Shown here: piece by piece, positions 7,901-10,078 of the stretch
Layout of the letters: the number at the start of each line of letters is the position of its first letter
How positions within the stretch are numbered: position 1 is the first letter of the stretch
NCBI GenBank assembly: GCA_026770585.1
Contig: MU647085.1
Location: 109,018 to 119,095 of the forward strand
DNA: 10,078 nucleotides
Origin: Baffinella frigidus
Taxonomy: Eukaryota > Cryptophyceae > Cryptomonadales > Baffinellaceae
Direction: 5' to 3'
Program-made: the position numbers and the translations under genes
The notes under the pieces: generated by a model
Database searches by the model: none
Told to the model about the DNA's origin: nothing
What the model saw: the letters and a program-made list of their open reading frames with translations, nothing else

Positions 7901-8422
7901 GAGGATAGGTCTAGGGTAGGCTCCAACGGTGGTGGGCCTTGTTTTGGAGTAACCCCCGTAGACGTATGTGTTGAGTATGCCGCGTTGCACGAGACACTTC
8001 GCGAAACGGAAGCTCGCAAAGCGTGCTCTCCACCTCCTTTACGATACCCTGAACCCTCAACCCTCAGCCGTAAACCCTAAACTCTAAACCCTAAACCCTA
8101 AACCCTAAACCCTAAACCCTAAACCCTCAACCCTAAACCCTAAACCATAAACCATAAACCATGAACCCTCAAATCTAAACCCTAGCCCATACCCTAACCA
8201 ACAACCCTTTAATCCTACACCCTACACCCTACGCCCTACGCCCTACACCCTACACCCTACACCCTACGCCCTACGCCCTCACCCCTAAATCCTAAACCCT
8301 GAACCCTCAACCAGAAAATCGACGTTGGCGCGCTGCTCGCACAGTTGGGCTACCCGCCAGGTGAAAATCCAGAGAACTTGCATGAGATCCTCGCAATGCT
8401 CGGGCAGCAGGGAAACGACTAG
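454..8422 (+). CDS. TDP1: Tyrosyl-DNA phosphodiesterase 1 (TDP1), 3' part of gene, ten exons, 5'-incomplete
   Basis: TDP1 removes topoisomerase I peptides and other adducts from DNA 3' ends through a phosphohistidine intermediate. It is a nuclear repair enzyme of the phospholipase D superfamily. The model joins 454-548, 1191-1310, 1687-1798, 2498-2566, 3486-3569, 4323-4405, 5446-5722, 6274-6377, 7383-7488 and 8315-8422. Exit and entry phases agree at all nine junctions, and the total is 1158 nt with a terminal TAG. Family blocks appear in the expected order: QDFP with FEDDLFQYL, LIASVPGRH, WGHLKLR, TSLG with WL, VWPTDDEIRTS, FHRW, PHIK with SHNLS and AAWG, FELSVL, PYHLP and GNTW. The H-x-K to Asn distance (21 residues from Lys) equals that of human TDP1. 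The first catalytic motif lies left of the window. All exons found are open, so the gene looks intact. Exact exon ends are inferred without transcript data; the end of exon 7 is the least certain. Confidence 0.9.
549..1190 (+). other. TDP1 intron 1
   Basis: The stretch opens with GTGCGT and ends CATCAGCGCAG. It holds scattered TTTAGGG-like words near 568-600 and 660-680 and a GC-rich foldback at 719-778. The remainder (780-1190) is unique. Open frames here show no family similarity. Confidence 0.6.
719..778. repeat. GC-rich imperfect hairpin in intron 1
   Basis: The outer arms are GGGGGGTCACC and GGGGTAACCCCCC. Inside is a perfect GGACGGAG-AAA-CTCCGTCC hairpin. No TA flanks, so its origin is unclear. 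Confidence 0.5.
1191..1310 (+). CDS. TDP1: TDP1 exon 2 (YDFSLA...LIASVPGRH)
   Basis: The acceptor is CATCAGCGCAG ending at 1190. The split codon GG|G is followed directly by TGG, giving the conserved Trp after the FEDDL..YL helix. The exon then reads RDYDFSLARATLIASVPGRH, a hallmark TDP1 segment. It ends ACCAG before GTTCCT, a weak donor, leaving two bases. A longer open frame (847-1371) contains this exon but has no family similarity outside it. Confidence 0.87.
1311..1686 (+). other. TDP1 intron 2
   Basis: Contains a T-run near 1374-1380 and otherwise unremarkable unique sequence; no repeat family of this window is present. It ends GTGGTTGCAG. Confidence 0.6.
1687..1798 (+). CDS. TDP1: TDP1 exon 3 (CKWGHLKLRSVL)
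   Basis: The acceptor GGTTGCAG ends at 1686. The single entering base A completes AG|A (Arg) from exon 2. The exon contains CKWGHLKLRSVL, the strongly conserved TDP1 WGH-x-KLR block, and ends APIVWQ just before GTATCA. It leaves phase 0. Joined to exon 4 it gives VWQ-CTSLG, in register with the Q-x-S-S-x-G block of the family. Confidence 0.88.
2157..2308. mobile_element. 152-bp near-perfect foldback (MITE-like) in intron 3
   Basis: Two arms of about 69 bp (2157-2225 and 2240-2308) are inverted copies with very few mismatches around a 14-nt loop. Ends are TTTATCTCAGAAAACGAG and its complement. Each arm contains its own palindrome (AAAACGAGTT-CTAA-AACTCGTTTT in the left arm). Flanking TA or TTA may be the target duplication. 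No coding capacity. Confidence 0.8.
2428..2450 (+). repeat. (GGGTGAA)3 short tandem repeat
   Basis: Three near-identical heptamers 47 bp upstream of exon 4, inside intron 3. Heptamer length resembles the telomere-like repeats, but the sequence differs. Confidence 0.5.
2498..2566 (+). CDS. TDP1: TDP1 exon 4 (CTSLGMQRNSWLVDMIQSF)
   Basis: A 69-nt exon, phase 0 at both ends, flanked by GGGTCGCAG and the donor GTTTGT. It supplies the T/S-S-L-G segment followed by WL and an amphipathic helix, as in other TDP1 proteins. The upstream frame is open only from 2456, so the start is limited to a few AGs; 2498 keeps phase and register with exon 3. Confidence 0.8.
2591..2648 (+). repeat. (GGGTTGAC)n / GGGTTTAGAG repeat
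   Basis: Several GGGTTGAC octamers mixed with TTTAGAG-type words just inside intron 4. They look like degenerate telomere-related repeat on the G-rich strand. Confidence 0.55.
2942..3537 (+). repeat. 84-bp tandem repeat copying the exon 5 splice acceptor and 5' half
   Basis: Six units have the CAG of a CTCTCTGCAG-like acceptor at 2942, 3044, 3128, 3212, 3399 and 3483. Spacings are 102, 84, 84, 187 and 84. The 187 spacing is 84 plus the 103 bp contributed by the element at 3265-3369. Each unit runs from the acceptor through a GCGCC...GTGCTGG...AACCCAA...GGTGCGGCTG segment into an intron-like AATAACACAAC tail. The last unit is the real exon 5; earlier units diverge or shift frame in the coding-like part. 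Confidence 0.88.
3265..3369. mobile_element. TA-flanked element, family A copy 1 (in intron 4)
   Basis: Terminal inverted repeats are TATCCCTTAAGTGGCCAG and CTGGCCACTCAAGGGATA. The interior carries CCCTACCGTAGGGCCCTAGG and two CCTAGGACCT words. It interrupts one unit of the 84-bp repeat; removing it with one TA restores the 84-bp spacing exactly. A second copy is at 8630-8733. Confidence 0.85.
3486..3569 (+). CDS. TDP1: TDP1 exon 5 (VRLVWPTDDEIRTS)
   Basis: An 84-nt exon, phase 0 on both sides. Its second half reads VRLVWPTDDEIRTS, the family's conserved V/I-x-P-x-x-E-x-V/I-R-x-S segment. The first half (APNGVLGKPKDG) falls in a variable linker and matches the 84-bp tandem repeat lying directly upstream, including the TCTCTCTGCAG acceptor. 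The donor is GTGCTG at 3570. Past the donor the same frame stays open through a CT microsatellite, which is taken as intron. Confidence 0.83.
3591..3673 (+). repeat. CT / (CCCT)n microsatellite in intron 5
   Basis: A pure pyrimidine tract of about 80 nt, first (CT)n, then (CCCT)n. Read on the minus strand it produces an artificial open frame rich in Gly-Arg-Glu. Confidence 0.9.
3674..4322 (+). other. Remainder of TDP1 intron 5
   Basis: Mostly unique sequence. Near the end, 4198-4229 holds G-strand telomere-like words (TAGGGTTTTGGGGTTAGGGT), oriented opposite to the C-strand arrays of introns 6, 7 and 9. Confidence 0.5.
4323..4405 (+). CDS. TDP1: TDP1 exon 6 (Lys-rich loop ending FHRW)
   Basis: The open stretch runs from 4290 and ends CACAG before GTGCGT, the same donor as exon 1. 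It encodes a Lys-rich loop (QVKKSKGKQAARP) and then EVLFHR, so the junction with exon 7 reads FHRW where human TDP1 has FHKW. The 31-residue distance from IRTS to this Trp is close to the 30 in the human protein. The start is less sure: the AG at 4321-4322 gives phase 0 but has a poor pyrimidine tract. Confidence 0.72.
4438..4820 (+). repeat. Degenerate telomere-like (CCCTAAA)n array in intron 6
   Basis: Dozens of CCCTAAA heptamers with CCCTACA, CCCCAAA and CCATCAA variants. At 4587-4606 the orientation flips to TTTAGGG for three units before the C-strand returns. Because it is flanked by coding exons 6 and 7, this is interstitial, not a chromosome end. Confidence 0.93.
4821..4913 (+). repeat. 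Homogeneous (CCCTCAA)13 array
   Basis: About thirteen near-perfect CCCTCAA units directly follow the degenerate CCCTAAA array. The homogeneity suggests recent expansion of one variant heptamer. Confidence 0.9.
4914..5328 (+). other. Unique part of TDP1 intron 6
   Basis: AT-richer than the exons and without recognisable coding sequence, RNA gene or repeat family; GCTATCTT occurs twice (5077 and 5098). Confidence 0.5.
5329..5396. repeat. Three 16-bp palindromes TGTAGC-NN-GGGCTACA
   Basis: Imperfectly self-complementary 16-mers at 5329-5344, 5358-5373 and 5381-5396. They differ only in the centre (CG, AG, TT) and are spaced 29 and 23 bp apart. They end 49 bp before exon 7. Function unknown; they could form small RNA hairpins near the 3' splice site. 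Confidence 0.75.
5446..5722 (+). CDS. TDP1: TDP1 exon 7, second catalytic motif (PHIK...SHNLS)
   Basis: Carries the second catalytic motif: His at 5501-5503, Lys at 5507-5509 and Asn at 5570-5572, within GRSKVMPHIKSFMR and WILIGSHNLSIAAWG. The Glu at 5642-5644 in NSFELSVL fits the conserved S-Y/F-E-L-x-V-L site. The acceptor GTGTGCAG ends at 5445; an earlier one at 5425 would add MRFAVCR but breaks phase. The end is uncertain: phase-0 GT donors occur at 5723 and 5726, and a GC donor after CAG at 5737. The frame remains open to 5932, but its composition becomes intron-like after about 5760. Confidence 0.9.
5738..6204 (+). other. TDP1 intron 7, non-repeat part
   Basis: The exon 7 frame stays open here until 5932 but loses TDP1 resemblance, and an AT-rich patch (ATGATAATTTATTG) lies at about 5763-5776. 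No RNA gene or mobile element was seen. Confidence 0.5.
6205..6262 (+). repeat. Short telomere-like array abutting the exon 8 acceptor
   Basis: CACCCTAAACCCTAAACCAG and CCATAAACCCTCAACCCC words occupy the last 70 nt of intron 7, ending 11 nt before the acceptor at 6273. Confidence 0.85.
6274..6377 (+). CDS. TDP1: TDP1 exon 8 (VVPLPYHLP)
   Basis: Entered after GTACCCCAG at 6265-6273, directly behind telomere-like heptamers. It encodes a linker with WASFEK, then RLVVPLPYHLPTA, corresponding to the family's PYDLPP. The donor is GTCTCC at 6378. It leaves two bases (AG) that take A from exon 9, and the joined PYHLPTARYAAGDVAWICD aligns without gaps to the human C-terminal segment. Confidence 0.85.
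6528..6636. mobile_element. TA-flanked element, family B' (degraded copy) in intron 8
   Basis: Starts TACAGGGGTT and ends TTTCGAGTGTTCCATGTA. The centre, CCCTAGGGTGGTCATATGCT followed by CCTAGG palindromes, matches the element at 9313-9427. The left arm has lost the CTCGAAATTAAGAA part of its terminal repeat. Confidence 0.7.
6637..7093 (+). other. Middle of TDP1 intron 8
   Basis: Holds a run of 13 G (6660-6672), a repeated ATCTCTGAGAACCC word (near 6832 and 6930) and AT-rich sequence around 6960-7060. No gene was recognised. Confidence 0.5.
7094..7180 (+). pseudogene. Frameshifted duplicate of TDP1 exon 9 (pseudo-exon)
   Basis: Closely matches 7351-7435, covering the end of intron 8, the splice acceptor and the first half of exon 9, about 257 bp upstream of the real one. 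It keeps an acceptor (GGATCAG) and the coding stretch for CDVEKKTR. Four extra bases near 7137-7143 shift the frame, so splicing to it from exon 8 would replace the conserved C-terminus with unrelated sequence ending at a stop at 7274-7276. After removing the insertion it encodes DVPWICD, with the Pro the family prefers. Confidence 0.75.
7383..7488 (+). CDS. TDP1: TDP1 exon 9 (DVAWICD ... GNTW)
   Basis: The acceptor is GGAGCAG at 7376-7382. It encodes YAAGDVAWICDVEKK and DGLGNTW, the last conserved TDP1 block (human ...PWIW...D..GN.W). The Pro usual before this Trp is Ala here. It ends CCCCAG before GTCATG in phase 0. If the donor were not used, the frame would run to a stop at 7582-7584 through telomere-like sequence, a less likely tail. 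Confidence 0.83.
7534..7630 (+). repeat. Telomere-like repeat with higher-order CCCGACACACTA units (intron 9)
   Basis: CCCTGAA/CCCTAAA heptamers are mixed with three copies of CCCGACACACTA, giving an irregular longer period. It lies about 45 nt past the exon 9 donor. Confidence 0.8.
7676..7817. mobile_element. Diverged family B foldback in intron 9
   Basis: The right end, GCGTTTTCTTGTGAGCGGGT then TACCCTTGTA, is clear family B. The left end, AGGGGTTCCTTGCTCATGCG, is a mutated counterpart. The interior has two direct copies of CCTAGGACCCTGAAGTAGG and a 13-G run (7776-7788). Confidence 0.65.
8044..8310 (+). repeat. Telomere-like array (CCCTAAA, CCCTACA/G) abutting exon 10 acceptor
   Basis: Blocks of CCCTAAA are followed by CCCTACA/CCCTACG and then CCCTGAA/CCCTCAA, ending within four nt of the exon 10 acceptor AG at 8313-8314. 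Confidence 0.92.
8315..8422 (+). CDS. TDP1: TDP1 terminal exon 10 (acidic/hydrophobic tail, stop)
   Basis: The acceptor is CCCTCAACCAG at 8304-8314, at the edge of a telomere-like array. In phase 0, matching exon 9, it encodes 35 residues containing VGALLAQLGYPPGENPENLH and EILAMLGQQ, ending in TAG at 8420-8422. Codon use is GC-rich at third positions. Human TDP1 ends just after the GN.W block, so this tail is an extension. No family was recognised in it. That it belongs to this gene is inferred from phase, strand and order. Confidence 0.65.
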   Translation, partial: KIDVGALLAQLGYPPGENPENLHEILAMLGQQGND

Positions 8423-8629
8423 GCCCGGAACCTCGTCGCCCTCAAGTCAGAGGCGGGCTTCGCATCGCAGCCAAAAGCATCTTCGGATCGCAGCCAAAAC
8501 CTTCGGATCGGAGCCAAAAGCACCATGTTGGCTGTACAGGTTGCTGGTTGCAACCGGACCAGTCTGGTGACGGACTTGAGCGCCGCTTCTGCCGACCATG
8601 ATACCCTCGTGAGGAGGTCGTGTTTGACG
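8423..8629 (+). other. 3' flank or 3' UTR of TDP1
   Basis: Contains three degenerate copies of a unit of about 21 bp (TTCGGATCGCAGCCAAAAGC-like) at 8461-8523. No AATAAA was seen; the cleavage site cannot be placed. Confidence 0.5.
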
Positions 8630-8733
8630 TATCCCTTAAGTGCCCAGTAGGCTCATACGCCCTACGGTAGGGCCCTAGGACCTGCCTAGGACCTCAGGCC
8701 CCCAAATTTGGAGGCCTGGTCACTTAAGGGATA
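8630..8733. mobile_element. TA-flanked element, family A copy 2
   Basis: Ends are TATCCCTTAAGTGCCCAG and CTGGTCACTTAAGGGATA. The left interior (CATACGCCCTACGGTAGGGC and CCTAGGACCT twice) is nearly identical to 3265-3369. The right interior differs completely (CAGGCCCCCAAATTTGGAGG). Confidence 0.85.
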
Positions 8734-8897
8734 GCTAGTGAGGGCCTTAGATACCTTTGATACATTTATTACATGTACTCTACCCCAGTTGCTTCGGACT
8801 CATCGGACACCCATGGCTGCGGCGCTGACGGGAGTCGATCGCTGCTTGAATCCTGTCGCCATCACACGCCACAAAGCGACGCCCGTTCCGAGCGGCA
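8734..8897. other. Unique intergenic sequence
   Basis: Short AT-rich start (8748-8775), then GC-rich unique sequence. Open frames on both strands carry no recognised domain. Confidence 0.4.
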
Positions 8898-9018
8898 TAC
8901 AGGGGTACCTCGATTACAAGAAAACGCCTCCCCGTAGGGCCCTACAGTAGGCCTATGCCTAGGGCCCTATGGTCGTCCTAGGGGGGTGGCGTTTTCTTGT
9001 AATCGAGGTGCCCCTGTA
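8898..9018. mobile_element. TA-flanked foldback, family B
   Basis: Terminal inverted repeats of about 30 bp, TACAGGGGTACCTCGATTAC extended by AAGAAAACGCC, match inverted at the right end with one mismatch. The core is CCTAGG/GGGCCC-rich. TA at both ends. No coding capacity. Confidence 0.9.
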
Positions 9019-9041
9019 GATACGGCCTCGCACTCGCAGCT

Positions 9042-9188
9042 TCAGCGGGGATGCACCAACAAGTCCCTAAGCTTGTGCACCATTTTGTCGAACACTGACA
9101 CGCGTCCCAGCTCTCTGGGACGAAAGGCGAGGCTAGAGGTGATCTCGGATTCGCTCTCGGTGCTGGCACGCTCGTCTGGAGCGCTCGT
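9042..9188 (-). CDS. Candidate terminal exon of a convergent gene (unrecognised)
   Basis: On the minus strand this is an open stretch of 48 codons plus TGA (9042-9044) with GC-rich third positions. It reads TSAPDERASTESESE, then a basic helical-looking end FDKMVHKLRDLLVHPR. A possible acceptor (CACCGGAAAGACAAG) precedes it in phase 0, matching the donor phase of the candidate exon at 9615-9722. No family was recognised. It could equally be a chance open frame. Confidence 0.25.
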   Translation of the reverse strand, partial: TSAPDERASTESESEITSSLAFRPRELGRVSVFDKMVHKLRDLLVHPR

Positions 9189-9312
9189 CTTGTCTTTCCG
9201 GTGAGAAGGCGTACGACGTGCGCACGGGGGGCCTAGTGTGCCGAGTCAAGAGGTGTGTGTCTTGGATCGGACCAAGCACCCCGTCCGACGGTTCCTCTCC
9301 TGTGCTGGCACC

Positions 9313-9427
9313 TACAGGGGTTACTCGAAATTAAGAACACGCACCGCCCTAGGGTGGTCCTATGCTCCTAGGCGTAGCCCTACCGTAGCACCCTAGGGCG
9401 TGTCCTTACTTTCGAGTAACCCATGTA
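9313..9427. mobile_element. TA-flanked foldback, family B'
   Basis: Ends are TACAGGGGTTACTCGAAATT and, inverted, CTTTCGAGTAACCCATGTA, continuing into GAACACGC/GCGTGTCC. The core is CCCTAGGGTGGTCCTATGCT. It shares its right TA (9426-9427) with the next element. Confidence 0.85.
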
Positions 9428-9547
9428 CAGGAGTACCTCGCTCACAAGAAACCGCCCCCCCCCCTAGGACCACCATAGGGCCCTAGGCATAGGCCTACTG
9501 TAGTGTCGTAGGGGGGGGCGGTTTCTTATGAGCGAGGTACCCCTGTA
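9426..9547. mobile_element. TA-flanked foldback, family B
   Basis: Terminal repeats run TACAGGAGTACCTCGCTCAC then AAGAAACCGCCCCCC, inverted at the right end. The core is CCTAGGACCACCATAGGGCC. It starts on the TA that ends the preceding element. Confidence 0.88.
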
Positions 9548-9614
9548 GTGTGGTGGGTCTAGTGAGCTTCCACCATGTAGGAGTAGTCTGGGTGACTTTA
9601 CAAAAGCCACGTAC

Positions 9615-9722
9615 CCTGCCGGGCCAGACCGAGATAGGACTTCTCGCATCGCTCGCCGTTTTTGGCCAAACTAAACCACCAACAATCCTCAAAAACATCG
9701 CTTCATTGAGAACCTCAACACG
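9615..9722 (-). CDS. Candidate internal exon of a convergent gene (unrecognised)
   Basis: The minus-strand 108-nt open segment encodes VEVLNEAMFLRIVGGLVWP and then a short polar stretch ending VWPGR. It lies between an acceptor-like CTTCCAG and a good donor, AGG|GTACGT, phase 0 at both ends. The two foldbacks at 9313-9547 would then be intronic. The frame is also open to 10040 through a Ser-Arg-Glu low-complexity stretch, so exon limits and coding status are uncertain. Confidence 0.25.
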
Positions 9723-9891
9723 CTGGAAGCTTGCCCAGACCCCTCTCTCGCGCACTCTCTGTCTCTCTCGCGATGAAGATCGCTCGATCGCATGACATCT
9801 CACTCGCATCTCACATCGCACGCTCACTCCCTTATCCAGCGACGGCTGCCGTGCAGAGGTTCCTCCAACCTCAGCACCCACTTGCCACGAG

Positions 9892-9984
9892 AGAGAGAGA
9901 GAGAGAGGAGCGCTCCTCTCTCTCGATCTCTCTCTCGATCTCTCTCTCTCGCTCTCGCTCAGTCTCTCACTCTCGCTCTCGCTG
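9892..9984. repeat. GA/CT microsatellite with palindromic centre
   Basis: (GA)n turns into (CT)n around GGAGCGCTCC centred at 9911/9912, so the two halves are complementary and can fold into a hairpin. Imperfect CT/CGCT repeats continue to the right. Confidence 0.85.
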
Positions 9985-10046
9985 ACGGAAGACTTGAGCG
10001 GACGAGCCTTGGACCACAATACGCACCTACCTTGACTCAATACCTC

Positions 10047-10047
<1 letters not shown>

Positions 10048-10078
<31 letters not shown>
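10048..10078 (+). repeat. Terminal run of 31 C
   Basis: The sequence ends in an uninterrupted poly-C run of at least 31 bases, likely a contig end where assembly stopped. Confidence 0.9.

Noticed and set aside
9495-10040. Minus-strand open frame of 181 codons with Ser-Arg-Glu repeats
   Set aside because: It crosses a GA/CT microsatellite and half a foldback element; only 9615-9722 is kept, as a weak exon candidate.

Overview
The window is eukaryotic nuclear DNA, probably from a GC-rich unicellular alga or related protist. The grounds are short exons (about 70-280 nt) separated by introns of about 375-1040 nt with GT..AG ends, many interstitial telomere-type heptamers (CCCTAAA/TTTAGGG, the type of plants, green algae and several other protist lineages), TA-flanked foldback elements, and CT and poly-G/C microsatellites. 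Nothing points to bacteria or a virus. I cannot name the species.

The main content is one plus-strand gene, the 3' part of a tyrosyl-DNA phosphodiesterase 1 (TDP1) gene. It was pieced together by motif reading and splice phase as ten exons: 454-548, 1191-1310, 1687-1798, 2498-2566, 3486-3569, 4323-4405, 5446-about 5722, 6274-6377, 7383-7488 and 8315-8422. All junction phases agree, and the exons sum to 1158 nt (385 residues plus stop). They carry, in order, the QDFP/FEDDL..YL block, the LIASVPGRH block, WGHLKLR, the TSLG...WL block, VWPTDDEIRTS, the second catalytic motif (PHIK ... SHNLS..AWG), PYHLP and GNTW, and then a 35-residue C-terminal tail. The first HKxN motif and the N-terminus must lie left of the window.

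The introns are crowded. The intron before exon 1 holds a 197-bp foldback. Intron 3 holds a near-perfect 152-bp foldback. Intron 4 holds an 84-bp tandem repeat that copies the 3' splice site and 5' half of exon 5, one unit of which is split by a TA-flanked element. Intron 5 holds a CT/CCCT microsatellite. Introns 6, 7 and 9 hold telomere-like arrays, two of which run almost up to the 3' splice site. Intron 8 holds a foldback and a frameshifted duplicate of exon 9.

Beyond the stop codon (8422-10078) are four more TA-flanked foldbacks, two of them sharing one TA. There are weak signs of a convergent minus-strand gene (exon candidates 9615-9722 and 9042-9188), a GA/CT palindrome and a terminal run of 31 C. 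I found no RNA gene, CRISPR array, promoter or convincing polyadenylation signal.
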